From Bacteroides reticulotermitis JCM 10512 (GTDB taxonomy: Bacteria > Bacteroidota > Bacteroidia > Bacteroidales > Bacteroidaceae): a stretch of DNA of 64,000 nucleotides. The notes under the pieces are model-generated. The model did no database searches, was not told the origin of the DNA, and saw only the letters and a list, made by a program, of their open reading frames with translations. Below are positions 16,201-25,765 of the stretch, in pieces. The stretch is taken from positions 1 to 64,000 of the forward strand of contig NZ_BAIV01000016.1 of assembly GCF_000517545.1 (NCBI RefSeq). Direction: 5' to 3'. The position numbers and the translations under genes are program-made. How positions within the stretch are numbered: the stretch's first letter is position 1; every line of letters begins with the position of its first letter.

Positions 16201-17408
16201 ATGAAATCAATTAAAGAATTATATCGTATCGGTACGGGACCTTCGAGCAGCCACACCATGGGCCCTCGTAAAGCAGCGGAAATGTTTTTGGAACGTCACC
16301 CCGAAGCTGCGTCGTTCAAGGTTACACTTTATGGAAGTTTGGCTGCCACTGGAAGAGGGCACATGACGGATGTAGCGATCAACGATACGCTGCAACCTTG
16401 CGCACCGGTAGAAATAGACTGGCAACCGAAAATATTTCTCCCCTTCCATCCCAACGGCATGACATTTAAGGCAGTTGACGCGGAAGGCAAAGAGACCGAA
16501 GGCTGGACTGTGTATAGCGTTGGAGGCGGAGCACTAGCCGAAGACAATGATTCGCCATCTATCGAGAGTCCCGAGGTGTATGAGATGAATCAGATGACAG
16601 ATATTCTCGATTGGTGCGAACGTACCGGAAAAAGCTACTGGGAATATGTCAAAGAGTGCGAGAACTCTGATATATGGGATTATTTGGCGGAAGTATGGAC
16701 TACGATGCGGGAAGCTATTGCCCGTGGATTGGAAGCGGAAGGAGTTCTTCCCGGCCCGCTAAACCTACGCAGAAAGGCTGCCGCTTATTACATACGTGCT
16801 ACGGGCTACAAACAGTCTTTGCAGTCGCGCGGTCTGGTATTCGCTTACGCACTTGCCGTATGTGAAGAAAACGCTTCCGGAGCAAAATCGTCACAGCTCC
16901 CACTTGTGGCTCATGCGGCGTAATGCCCGCTGTGCTCAACCATCTACAACAAAGCCGCAATTTCAGCGATATACGTATCCTACGTGCTTTGGCTACTGCA
17001 GGATTGATCGGCAACATCGTCAAGCACAACGCTTCTATTTCAGGAGCCGAAGTGGGCTGTCAGGGTGAAGTCGGTGTGGCTTGTGCAATGGCTTCGGCCG
17101 CTGCCAACCAGCTGTTCGGAGGTAGTCCGGCACAGATAGAGTACGCAGCCGAGATGGGACTGGAACATCACTTGGGAATGACGTGCGACCCGGTTTGCGG
17201 ACTGGTTCAAATTCCCTGCATCGAGCGAAATGCATATGCTGCCGCCCGTGCATTGGACGCAAACCTCTTTTCTACTTTTACCGACGGCATTCATCGGGTT
17301 TCTTTCGACAAGGTTGTGCAGGTCATGAAGCAGACGGGACACGATCTTCCTTCTCTATATAAAGAAACGAGCGAAGGCGGATTGGCTAAAGATTATAAAC
17401 AGATGTAA
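16201..17408 (+). pseudogene. sdaA: L-serine ammonia-lyase (iron-sulfur type), one-base frameshift
   Basis: Deaminates L-serine to pyruvate and ammonia using a 4Fe-4S cluster. The frame from 16201 stops at 16921-16923 and the rest follows in another frame. One missing A in the run at 16884-16887 explains it: joining gives 402 residues, the usual length, and restores the cluster-binding segment APTCGSCGVMPAVLNHL. The N-terminal part has the TGPSSSHTMGPRKAAEMF motif, and further cluster cysteines lie in MTCDPVCGLVQIPC. The ATG at 16201 is preferred because GAGGAAACA precedes it. It probably shares a transcript with corA. All catalytic parts are present in the joined product, so a sequence error is likely. 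Confidence 0.9.
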
Positions 17409-17467
17409 TTACGAGCGAGCGGACTCAAAAGCCTCCTCGCTGAACTTTTATATTGTAAAAAACGATT

Positions 17468-17497
17468 AAAGGGCAATGCGGAAACGCTTGCCCTTTT
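17468..17497 (+). terminator. Terminator of the corA-sdaA unit
   Basis: AAAGGGCAA pairs with TTGCCCTTT, with an inner GCG-GAAA-CGC cap, followed by TTTTCTT. Confidence 0.8.
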
Positions 17498-17549
17498 CTT
17501 CTGTGTGCACTTATCGAATGCTGTTCCTTTATTATAAACGATATGTCAT

Positions 17550-19192
17550 TTAATTAATCTTGAAAACCGGAGCAATCTTATTCACTTGTTTGTCAGGCAG
17601 ATTCACGAGAAGTCCATTGGGTGTGCGGGTAAAGGAAACTTTCCCATAACCCAATAGCTCCACCTTTTTAATTTTGCCTGGATACAAAGAGTTTCCATCC
17701 GCCAACGACTTGATAAGCACTTGTCTTTCTTCGGGCCAGGCAAGTACGGTAGCATAGAGTTTCTGCCCATTCTGCGTGAAGCGAATTTCCTTGGCAGTGG
17801 CTTTGTTGTAAGCTCCTTCATTGAAGCCTTGCGCATTCAGAGGAATCGCCGATTCGGCAATTGGTCCCTCACCAAATACCTTCCAGGGGCGGGTATCGAT
17901 GATGCATTCTTTGTTAACCGACATCCATTCGCCAAGATCGTTCAGTATCACCTCTTCTTTATCATCAAGCGTACCGTCAGCTCGCAAGGGAACACTAAGC
18001 AACAGGTTGCCGTTCTTGCTGACAATATCGACCAAGAGCTTCACCACACTTGCGGCCGATTTATAACGGTTGTTCTCATAAACAGAGGTATTGTAGTGCC
18101 AGTCGCCAAGGCAAGAGCACGACTGCCATGGTTGCTCGAGGCTTTATCGGGTGCACCGCGCTCTACGTCCCATACCAAAGCCTTGCGCTGATCCTCATCC
18201 AGAATCTTACCAAACATGACAGCTTCCAGTTTCCCCTTGTGGGTAGCCATGTTGTGATTGTAGAAGTGAGCGGCAATTTTCAATCCGCCATCACTTATGG
18301 GATAGAATGGTACGCCGGTCACATCAAAATAGATTAAGTCGGGATTGTACCGATTGATAGCATCGAGTGTACGATTGTAGAAGTTGGTGCAATATTCCTG
18401 CGTGGGTTGACATACTCCATTTCCCCACGCCCATTGACGGTGAATGGCACCGTTGTCCCAACTATCCTGACTCAACGGATGATTCTGTGCATATAACTCT
18501 TGCGGGTCATATCCTTCCCACCATTTCCCTTTTCCATCGGCTTTAGTCAATTTACCGTCGTAAGGAACGCCGGCTTTCGGCCCTTCTTTATCATGTCGCT
18601 GAGAAGGTTCGTACCACGACCAGGCATGGTCGGCATGAAAACTAATACCGAATGGCAGACCGTGCTTGCGGGCCGCTTTCTCCCAGCCCGCCAGAATATC
18701 CTGCTCCGGTCCCATGTTAACGGAGTTCCACGGTTGGTACTGGCTATTCCAGAGGTCCATATTGTCATGGTGATTGCCAAGAGCAAAGAAATACTGTGCG
18801 CCCACCTTTTTATATAAGGCAATCAACTTGTCAGGATCCCATTTCTCAGCTTTCCACAAAGGAATAATGTCTTTGAAACCCACTTCGGACGGATGACCGT
18901 AGTGCTGTACATGATATTTGTATTGGTGGCTCCCTTCCTGATACAGAGATCGAGCCATCCAGTCTCCCGACCCTTCCACACATTGCGGGCCCCAATGTGC
19001 CCAGATACCAAACTTCGCATTGCGAAACCATTCAGGTACTTGGTATTGTTTGAGGGACTCCCAGTTGGGTGCAAATACACCTTCAGCCATTTTCTCATTT
19101 TCTTCTGATACCGGGACAGGATAGGTTTGTGCCGTCACTATACTTGCAGATAGCGATAGCAACGAAATCATAAAGAGGATTTTTGTTTTCAT
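17550..19192 (-). pseudogene. Secreted GH29 alpha-L-fucosidase, one-base frameshift
   Basis: Exo-alpha-L-fucosidase that removes terminal fucose from host or dietary glycans in the periplasm. The signal peptide (MKTKILF followed by LLSLSASIVTAQ) is clear. The first frame runs to about 18140 and the second encodes the C-terminus; one missing base at the GG of 18140-18141 (CC on the coding strand) explains the break and restores the EQPWQSCSCLGDWHYN segment that is typical of the family. GH29 features include HWGPQ, GNHHDNMDLW, ISFHADHAW and DLIYFD, whose Asp is the likely nucleophile. The joined length is about 547 residues. I start at the second Met (19192). An AraC regulator is divergent, suggesting induction by a sugar. 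Confidence 0.9.
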
Positions 19193-19224
19193 AGTATGCA
19201 TGTATTTATCCTATTTCATTTATG

Positions 19225-19232
19225 CAAAGATA
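19225..19232 (-). promoter_or_regulatory. Fucosidase -7 box
   Basis: The minus strand reads TATCTTTG, 33 bases before the start codon. The -33 region is not conserved, as often seen when an activator is needed. Confidence 0.5.
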
Positions 19233-19282
19233 AGCAAAGGCAGTAGAGAAGCGTTGCATTAATTCGTCATCCGATAGGATAT

Positions 19283-19356
19283 TATCGACATTCGGACACT
19301 AATCTAATCTGGCAAATAGAAGAATAACACGAATAAGTGATAATTTATCGACATTC
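19283..19356 (+). repeat. Direct repeats TATCGACATTC in the fucosidase/araC intergenic region
   Basis: Two exact 11-base copies at 19283-19293 and 19346-19356 are 63 bases apart, close to six helical turns. The second directly precedes the araC -33 box. They are good candidates for AraC binding half-sites controlling both divergent genes. Confidence 0.6.
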
Positions 19357-19357
19357 C

Positions 19358-19388
19358 ATTGCGATATTTGTATTTATCTTTATTTTTG
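19358..19388 (+). promoter_or_regulatory. araC promoter
   Basis: ATTG (19358-19361), a 19-base spacer and TATTTTTG (19381-19388), one mismatch from consensus. Confidence 0.55.
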
Positions 19389-19417
19389 TATAGACAAGAC
19401 CAACTTATATCTATCGT

Positions 19418-20276
19418 ATGACAACACCCATCGATCAACTTCACTTTTTAACACTAAATGTAGGACTTGCGGTTCACGAAGGCGACTGGAACTGGAAGAA
19501 TGTGAACAGCCCCTTTACACGGCTTTACTATGTGACAGAAGGTAGTGCCAAGATTATACTGCCCGCTGGTACACAAGAGTTGCGCCCCGACCATCTATAT
19601 CTCATTCCGTCTTTCGTTACCCATGGCTATCTGTGCGATTCTCATTTCTGTCACTACTATCTCCATATTTATGAAGATCATGAGTCCTCATCAGCTACTT
19701 GAGAGTTGGGACTTCCCGATCGAGATTCCCGCACGAGCACTAGATCTGGAACTTATAAAAAGATTGTGTGATATCAACCCTACCATGAAACTCTCTCAGT
19801 CCGATCCGATGACATATGATAATAACCCGACGCTGATTCAAAACATCTATAAGAACAAGCAGCGTACCTTCTGCGATAAAGTAGAGTCACAAGGTATTCT
19901 TTTCCAACTGATTGCCCGTTTTTTGAAGAATGCAAAAGCAAAGATAGAAGTCAGCGATGATCGTATTCAAAAGATACTGTCACACATTCGCCGGGAAATC
20001 CATGAACCGATAAGCATCAGTTTGCTGGCAGACATGTGTTGTCTTTCTAAGGACCACTTCATCCGGCTGTTTAAGAAAGAAGTTGGTATCACTCCGCATC
20101 AGTATATCAACCAGAAAAAGATAGAGAAGGCTCAGTTGATTCTGATAACCGATCGCATACCAATTAAGAATGTGGCCTATCGGTTGGCATACCAAGATTA
20201 CTCCTATTTCATCCGCCTGTTCAAACAATGCACAGGAATGACACCACAAGAATACCAGAATCAATATAGAACATAG
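19418..20276 (+). pseudogene. AraC-family transcriptional regulator with a frame change
   Basis: Regulator with an N-terminal cupin-like ligand domain (about residues 1-150) and a C-terminal double helix-turn-helix domain (SISLLADMCCLSKDHFIRLFKKEVG and the second unit ending FKQCTGMTPQEYQNQYRT). The frame from 19418 stops at 19700-19702, and the rest is encoded one base further along, so the net change is +1 or -2, unlike the one-base losses in other genes here. Joining near 19682 gives about 285 residues, a normal AraC length. It is divergent from the fucosidase gene and probably controls it in response to a sugar. It may be a real mutation or an error; the DNA-binding domain itself is intact. 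Confidence 0.85.
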
Positions 20277-20367
20277 ATAAACGACTTTACTCCCTTGCAA
20301 GCAAGTTGATTTCTTCCAGTCTTTTATTTAGAAGGGAGCACATTTGAGATCAAGAGAAGCACAATCG

Positions 20368-20760
20368 CTAGATTGTTTCCGAATAACTGCCGCTGTTCAT
20401 TCGATTGCGGTATATTTCATCCATATTCTCCAGCGCCCAGTCAGACAGCGATAGAATATGAGGCAATAAAGTCTTCGACAAGGCTGTTAAGCGATATTCT
20501 ACCCGCGGAGGTACTTCCGGATAGACCGTCCGAGTAACAAGGCCGTCATTCTCCAATGACTTCAATGTCTGCGACAAAACCTTAGAAGATACATTTTCGA
20601 GACTCTTAGCCAACTCATTGAAGCGTATAGTCTCTTTTGTATCCAGTAGTATAAGTATAAGAATCGACCATTTATCTCCTATAGTAGAGAGAATTTGCCG
20701 GGCAGGGCATTTCTCATTACTCATATGCTTCTCGAAATTCACTTCTTTAATGCTATTCAT
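20368..20760 (-). CDS. HxlR-family transcriptional regulator
   Basis: Winged-helix regulator of 130 residues. The conserved CPARQILSTIGDKWSILIL block carries the redox-reactive Cys typical of HxlR/YodB/QorR proteins, followed by the recognition helix (VSSKVLSQTLKSLENDGLV) and the wing (RTVYPEVPPRVEYRLTALS). It is transcribed away from a DoxX-led operon and is the natural candidate for binding the paired TTACTTnnAAGTAA-like sites at 20962-20992. Family members sense quinones, aldehydes and thiol stress, which agrees with the reductase and dehydrogenase genes next door. Confidence 0.9.
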   Translation of the reverse strand: MNSIKEVNFEKHMSNEKCPARQILSTIGDKWSILILILLDTKETIRFNELAKSLENVSSKVLSQTLKSLENDGLVTRTVYPEVPPRVEYRLTALSKTLLPHILSLSDWALENMDEIYRNRMNSGSYSETI

Positions 20761-20783
20761 CTTCAGTCCTCAGTTTTATGATA

Positions 20784-20791
20784 CAAATATA
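20784..20791 (-). promoter_or_regulatory. HxlR gene -7 box
   Basis: The minus strand reads TATATTTG, 24 bases before the ATG at 20760. The -33 region is unclear. Confidence 0.5.
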
Positions 20792-20961
20792 AATCATTAT
20801 TCAATTACTCGACTCCTTTTTACCATTAGTTTTATAAAAAAGCACATACATCTTCTCCCGACAATGGGGCTAAACCGAGCTGCGGGAACAACGATAAAAG
20901 TTATTTAAAGTTAAAATGATTTTTTATCACTTTTCTAACTCCCGCATTATTAGCATTACTA

Positions 20962-20992
20962 ACTTTCAAGTAACTGCATTACTTCCAAGTAA
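20962..20992. promoter_or_regulatory. Paired HxlR-type operator sites
   Basis: Two related dyads, ACTT-TC-AAGT (20962-20971) and TTACTT-CC-AAGTAA (20979-20992, perfect), repeat with a 19-base offset and end 4 bases before the -33 box of the DoxX operon. The rest of the 337-base gap 20761-21097 contains only the two divergent promoters. Confidence 0.6.
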
Positions 20993-20996
20993 GCTC

Positions 20997-21027
20997 TTTT
21001 TTATCTCAACGCTACATTATACATTTG
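20997..21027 (+). promoter_or_regulatory. Promoter of the DoxX operon
   Basis: TTTT (20997-21000), a 19-base spacer and TACATTTG (21020-21027). One mismatch in the -33 box. Confidence 0.6.
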
Positions 21028-21097
21028 CTCTCCATAAGAGAGTAATATCTCTTATGAAATTGTCACTGAATTTATACACTATAAAAAAGAAACGAAT

Positions 21098-21508
21098 ATG
21101 AAGTATTTAGAAAGAAACGTCGATTTAGGCCTGCTTATACTACGCATAAGCGTTGGCGGATTAATGTTATTACATGGTATAGCCAAGCTACAGCATGGAG
21201 TAGGTTTTATAGAACAAGTAGTAGCCGGTGCAGGATTGCCCTCATTTATTACTTATGGTGTTTATGTAGGCGAAGTAATCGCTCCGTTGCTTATCATTTT
21301 GGGTTACAGCACGCGGGCAGCCTCGGTAGTATTTGCCGGTAACTGTCTGGTAGCAGCCTTATTAGTTCATTCACAGGACCTTTTCACATTAAACAATCAA
21401 GGAGGGTGGACTGTTGAACTATTAGGATTGTACTTCTTCGGGGCTGTAGCTCTTGTTTTCACCGGAGGTGGAAAATATGCTTTAAGCAACAAACATCTCT
21501 GGGATTAA
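21098..21508 (+). CDS. DoxX-family membrane protein
   Basis: Inner-membrane protein of 136 residues with four hydrophobic segments. The opening GLLILRISVGGLMLLHGIAKL, with Arg in the first span and the G-x-x-K turn, and the GEVIAPLLIILGYSTRAAS segment are typical of DoxX/DoxD proteins, which associate with quinone or sulfur redox chemistry and with oxidoreductase complexes. It is the first gene of an operon with YceI, a quinone reductase and an aldehyde dehydrogenase. It is probably controlled by the divergent HxlR regulator. Confidence 0.88.
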   Translation: MKYLERNVDLGLLILRISVGGLMLLHGIAKLQHGVGFIEQVVAGAGLPSFITYGVYVGEVIAPLLIILGYSTRAASVVFAGNCLVAALLVHSQDLFTLNNQGGWTVELLGLYFFGAVALVFTGGGKYALSNKHLWD

Positions 21509-21553
21509 AAGACATTCAAAAAACAGAATCATACAATTAAAAAAAACAAGAAA

Positions 21554-22129
21554 ATGAAAAAGTTATTCTTTACAACAGCATTCGTGCTAAGCATACTTGC
21601 AGCACATTCTCAAACGACATGGAGTAATGATCCCGCTCACTCCCGCTTAGGTTTCGTAGTTAAGCATCTTACTATCTCCCAAATAGACGGACGGTTTGCC
21701 GACTTCTCAGTTAAAGTAACGACCACAAAAGCCGACTATTCAGATGCTCAAATAGAAGTAACCGCGAAGGTAGCAAGTATCGACACCGATATCGAAGCAC
21801 GCGACAACCATTTACGTTCCGCCGACTTCTTCGATGCAGAGAAATACCCTACCTTGACATTCAAAAGTACAGCTGTGAAAAAAGTGGGCAAAAATAAAGG
21901 AAAACTATACGGCAACCTGACATTTCATGGCATAACGAAGCCCGTTGCATTGGATGTTCAATACTTCGGATCGGTGGTCAACGCAATGAATAACGCTCAA
22001 ACAGCAGGCTTCCAAATCACAGGAGAAGTGAAAAGATCTGATTTCAATCTAGGCACTAAATATCCCGAAGCTATGATCAGTGACAAGATCAAGATCGTAG
22101 CTAACGCAGAATTCAGTCCAAACAAATAA
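21554..22129 (+). CDS. YceI-family lipid-binding protein, exported
   Basis: Protein of 191 residues with a signal peptide (MKKLFF to about AHS, residue 19). The mature part starts TTWSNDPAHSRLGFVVKHLTISQIDGRFADF, the hallmark of the YceI lipocalin-like beta barrel, which binds long polyprenyl or quinone-like lipids. DTDIEARDNHLRSADFFDAEKYPTLTFKST and the ITGEVKRSDFNLG stretch complete the family pattern. It follows DoxX by 44 bases and probably acts in the periplasm on an isoprenoid or quinone partner. Confidence 0.93.
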   Translation: MKKLFFTTAFVLSILAAHSQTTWSNDPAHSRLGFVVKHLTISQIDGRFADFSVKVTTTKADYSDAQIEVTAKVASIDTDIEARDNHLRSADFFDAEKYPTLTFKSTAVKKVGKNKGKLYGNLTFHGITKPVALDVQYFGSVVNAMNNAQTAGFQITGEVKRSDFNLGTKYPEAMISDKIKIVANAEFSPNK

Positions 22130-22161
22130 TCGAAATAACTAACATATAATATTATAAGATA

Positions 22162-22683
22162 ATGAAAACAATAGTAATTCTGGCACATCCCTATTTCGGA
22201 CAAGCGTCTCACATCAACAAGTCATGGATCGAAACATTGAGTAAAACCAATCCCGAAATAAGCATACACAATCTGTATGAGAAATACCCGGACTGGCAAA
22301 TCGATGTACCAGCCGAACAGAACTTGATAAGCGGATACGATAGAATCATCTTTCAATATCCTTTCCAATGGTACAACATGCCTCCCTTATTGAAAAAGTG
22401 GATCGACGAAGTCTTCTTGCAAGGATGGGCATACGGTCAGGGAGGTGACAAATTGGTTGGCAAAGAAATCGGAGTTGCCATTTCAACAGCGGGAATCAGT
22501 GATGTATATACCGAATCCGGCTTTGGAACGATAGAGCAACTATTAAAGCCGATGGCATCGACGACTAAATTTGTAGGTGCCACATACATCGGACATCACG
22601 CTTTTCTTGGCGCCTATACAGCCGATACCGACGAAAGATTGGCTAACGACCTGAAGGCGTATACCGAGTTCATCACCCAATAA
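22162..22683 (+). CDS. NAD(P)H-dependent quinone reductase-like flavoprotein
   Basis: Flavodoxin-fold oxidoreductase of 173 residues related to KefF/MdaB/NQO. The N-terminal phosphate loop AHPYFGQASHINK binds FMN or FAD, and the block FQYPFQWYNMPPLLKKWIDEVF followed by GWAYG is diagnostic of the family. It would carry out two-electron reduction of quinones, avoiding semiquinone radicals. Third gene of the DoxX operon, 32 bases after YceI. Confidence 0.93.
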   Translation: MKTIVILAHPYFGQASHINKSWIETLSKTNPEISIHNLYEKYPDWQIDVPAEQNLISGYDRIIFQYPFQWYNMPPLLKKWIDEVFLQGWAYGQGGDKLVGKEIGVAISTAGISDVYTESGFGTIEQLLKPMASTTKFVGATYIGHHAFLGAYTADTDERLANDLKAYTEFITQ

Positions 22684-22745
22684 CCAGCCCAATAAGCGAT
22701 CGAATATTAGTGAATTTATTTAGTAATAATTAAAAAATTAATAGT

Positions 22746-24131
22746 ATGTCAACAATTAAAACAGTAAATCCTGCAACCAATCAGGTAGAGAAAGAGTATG
22801 CTGTAATGACCGATCAACAAATTGAAACCATATTGACCGATGCCGACAAAGCATTCCAATCCTGGAGAAAAACCTCGTTTGCCCAAAGAGCCCAATTACT
22901 TCATCGTGTAGCCGAAATACTACGCGAACGCAAATCTGAACTCGGCAAACTGTGTTCAATCGAAATGGGTAAACTGCATCGTGAAGGAATTGGCGAAGTC
23001 GAACTATCAGCTGATATTTTCGATTATTATGCCAACAATGGAGCTAAGTTTCTCGCAGACTCACCACTCGATACGCCACAAGGAAAAGCTTTCTTAAGCT
23101 ATCAACCTATCGGTGTGTTACTAAGTGTGCAACCTTGGAACTTCCCATTCTATCAGATCACCCGTTCGGCTGCGCCTAACATCATGGCAGGTAATACCGT
23201 TGTGCTCAAACACGCATCCAACGTGCCCCAAGCAGCGGAGATAATGGAAAAGATATTCACCGAAGCCGGTGCGCCCAAGGGGGTATATACCAACCTGTTC
23301 GTTCCCGGAGCTAAAGTTTCGGAGTTGGTAGCCGATCCCCGTGTCAAAGGAGCCGCATTGACAGGTAGTGAACCCGCCGGAGCTAGTTTTGCATCGATGG
23401 CTGGTAAATTCGTCAAGAAATCGACACTCGAGTTAGGCGGTAGCGACGCGTTTATCGTTATGCCGGACGCCGATCTGGACAAAGCAGTCGAAACAGCCGC
23501 ATTCGGACGTTTGTGGAATGCCGGACAAGTCTGTGTATCGCCCAAGAGAATAATCGTACCGGAGTCTATTGCCGACAAGTTTATCGAGAAAGCGAAAGCC
23601 GTATACGAACAAGTTGTAGTAGGCGATCCGCTCGATCCTAAAACTCAATTGGCTCCTCTGAGTAGCGAAAAAGCAGTTCAGGACGTCATCAAACAAGTAG
23701 AAACAACTGTCAGCCAAGGCGCCAAATTGGTATTGGGTGGCAAACGTATCAATCGTCCCGGAGCATTTATGGAACCTACCATCCTCACCGGAATCAAAAA
23801 AGGTATGTTGGCATACTCAGATGAAATATTCGGTCCCGTCTTAGCTATCTATGCAGTGAAAGATATAGACGAAGCTGTTGAGTTGGCCAATGATACCGAG
23901 TTCGGACTCGGAGGAACAGTCTTCGGAACCGACACCGATAAAGCCGTAGAAGTGGCTCGACGCATCGATACAGGTATGGTTTATATCAATCATGTAACCG
24001 GTATTGCACCCGAATTACCTTTCGGAGGTACTAAGAAGTCAGGCTACGGGCGAGAACAATCTCCCGCAGGTATATACGAATTTGTCAATGCCAAATTAAT
24101 ACGTGTGACCACGCCTGATGCTGCTTACTAA
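22746..24131 (+). CDS. NAD(P)-dependent aldehyde dehydrogenase, succinate-semialdehyde type
   Basis: Cytoplasmic aldehyde dehydrogenase of 461 residues, the length of the YneI/Sad-type succinate-semialdehyde dehydrogenases. Catalytic Glu229 lies in STLELGGSDAF and the nucleophile Cys263 in NAGQVCVSPKR; the cofactor segment QPWNFPFYQITR and the C-terminal FGGTKKSGYGREQS are intact. It ends the DoxX operon (62-base gap) and would oxidise reactive aldehydes to acids, consistent with an electrophile defence role; a metabolic role in succinate semialdehyde removal is also possible. Confidence 0.93.
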   Translation: MSTIKTVNPATNQVEKEYAVMTDQQIETILTDADKAFQSWRKTSFAQRAQLLHRVAEILRERKSELGKLCSIEMGKLHREGIGEVELSADIFDYYANNGAKFLADSPLDTPQGKAFLSYQPIGVLLSVQPWNFPFYQITRSAAPNIMAGNTVVLKHASNVPQAAEIMEKIFTEAGAPKGVYTNLFVPGAKVSELVADPRVKGAALTGSEPAGASFASMAGKFVKKSTLELGGSDAFIVMPDADLDKAVETAAFGRLWNAGQVCVSPKRIIVPESIADKFIEKAKAVYEQVVVGDPLDPKTQLAPLSSEKAVQDVIKQVETTVSQGAKLVLGGKRINRPGAFMEPTILTGIKKGMLAYSDEIFGPVLAIYAVKDIDEAVELANDTEFGLGGTVFGTDTDKAVEVARRIDTGMVYINHVTGIAPELPFGGTKKSGYGREQSPAGIYEFVNAKLIRVTTPDAAY

Positions 24132-24147
24132 CAGAAAACAAATAATC

Positions 24148-24186
24148 CAAGTCGTACGAGAAAACAACGTACGGCTCGGATTATTA
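24148..24186 (+). terminator. Imperfect hairpin between the dehydrogenase and the second HxlR gene
   Basis: AATAATCCAAGTCGTACG pairs with CGTACGGCTCGGATTATT over 18 positions with one mismatch and one G-T pair. No T run follows, so it may be an attenuator or a processing site. Confidence 0.45.
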
Positions 24187-24199
24187 AAAAGCAAAGCAT

Positions 24200-24562
24200 A
24201 TGAGAACAAATAATTTATCCAAAGGAGTCTGCCCTGTACGATCCGTGTTAGATGGCATCGGAGGAAAATGGTCGATCCTTATATTAGATATTTTAGGAGA
24301 AAAAGGAACAATGCGTTTCGGCGAGATCAACAAAGTGTTGGGAGACATCTCACAAAAGATGCTCACATCCACCTTGCGATTGTTAGAAGCAGATGGCATC
24401 GTTTCCCGCAAAATGTATGCAGAGATTCCTCCTCGCGTCGAATATGAATTGACCGAACTAGGACGTGACCTATTGCCCAACATTCGCAATCTGATTGCTT
24501 GGGGGCATAAAAACATTGAAGTGATACAAAGAAACAGAGAATCGTTTAAAAAGAATATTTAA
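24200..24562 (+). CDS. HxlR-family transcriptional regulator
   Basis: Winged-helix regulator of 120 residues. It has the same build as the protein at 20368-20760: CPVRSVLDGIGGKWSILILDIL with the conserved Cys near residue 11, MLTSTLRLLEADGIVSRKMYAEIPPRVEYELTELG, and a short C-terminal helix. It lies 68 bases after the aldehyde dehydrogenase and 24 bases before pirin, so it probably regulates or is co-expressed with pirin. Having two paralogous HxlR sensors around one redox operon suggests layered or inducer-specific control. Confidence 0.9.
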   Translation: MRTNNLSKGVCPVRSVLDGIGGKWSILILDILGEKGTMRFGEINKVLGDISQKMLTSTLRLLEADGIVSRKMYAEIPPRVEYELTELGRDLLPNIRNLIAWGHKNIEVIQRNRESFKKNI

Positions 24563-24586
24563 AACTTAAACCAACACTATTAATTC

Positions 24587-25599
24587 ATGAAAACAATATT
24601 GAGTATCGAAAAAATCCAATCGCCTCTTCAGGTCAATAATCCCTTTATTATGGCGGTTCATCACAATGACCATTATCCGAAAGGAAACGAAAAGATGGAA
24701 CCTGTTCATTATCTTCCCACCTGGCAAGTCGGACGAGATTTCAACCGAATGCACCTTGGAGGATGTATCATGGCGAAAAAGTTCCCGGTTTTCCGTATCA
24801 TCCTCACCGAGGATTTGAAACAGTGACCGTTGTTCTGGAAGGAATCGTCGATCATTTCGACTCCCTGGGAGCAAAAGGCCGCTACGGACAAGGTGATGTA
24901 CAATGGATGTCGGCAGGATCGGGTGCTTTGCACTCGGAAATGTTTCCGGTAGTTTCCCAAACCACCGATAATCCAACGGAACTATTCCAGATATGGCTCA
25001 ATCTGCCATCAAAAGGAAAGAAAACATCACCCAACTATAAAATGCTGTGGAATGAGAAAATTCCACTGATAACAGAGACAGATAAAAATGGAAATAAATA
25101 TGAAATAAAACTTATTGCAGGCAAGTACGGCACAATCGAGTCTCTCGATCCGTTACCCAACTCCTGGGCTTTTGACAGAAGTCACCATGTCGGCATCTGG
25201 ATAATCAAATTATCTCCCAATGCAGAGTTGACAATCCCCAGCGTCTCCCCCACTCTCAATCGAATGCTATACAACATCGAGGGTGCCGGTATACAGGTTG
25301 ATAACGAAGCCGTGGACTTCTACCATTGTGCCCAACTAAGTGGTTCTGAGAATATTCTTGTAAAAAACGGCAATACCGATAGCTTATTGCTATTACTCGA
25401 AGGAGAACCAATCAATGAACCCGTTGTAGCTTACGGACCATTTGTGATGAATTCCCGGCAAGAAATACAGCAAGCCATCAATGACTTTAAGTCAACCGAG
25501 TTCGGTGGGTGGCCTTGGGATAGTCCCGAACCCGTAAACAAGTTAGGCGACGGACGGTTTGCCAGCTACAATCATGGAGAGAAAATAGAAACTCCATAA
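24587..25599 (+). pseudogene. Pirin-family bicupin protein, one-base frameshift
   Basis: Iron-binding bicupin of the pirin family, some members of which have quercetin dioxygenase activity or act as redox sensors. The first frame (24587-24826) and the second (from 24763) meet if one C is added to the CC at 24745-24746, restoring [30 protein letters not shown]. The metal-binding His and Glu residues lie in the [16 protein letters not shown] block and in the segment GALHSEMFP. The joined protein has about 337 residues. It is preceded by the second HxlR gene and followed by a strong terminator. The full set of motifs suggests a sequence error. Confidence 0.88.
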
Positions 25600-25626
25600 A
25601 CTGATTCAAAAATTACTTTTAAGAAA

Positions 25627-25663
25627 AACGAGCCGCGAAGTTACTATCGCGGCTCGTTCTTTT
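25627..25663 (+). terminator. Terminator after pirin
   Basis: AACGAGCCGCGA pairs with TCGCGGCTCGTT (12 bp, 8-base loop), followed by CTTTTG. Confidence 0.85.
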
Positions 25664-25765
25664 GTTTCATTTCACTTTCTAATAAAAAAAGACTAAAAAT
25701 GCAATAAACACAAAGGTTGTGAGACTTTTAAGAGACAACTTAATATAAAAACATTAAACAAGAAT

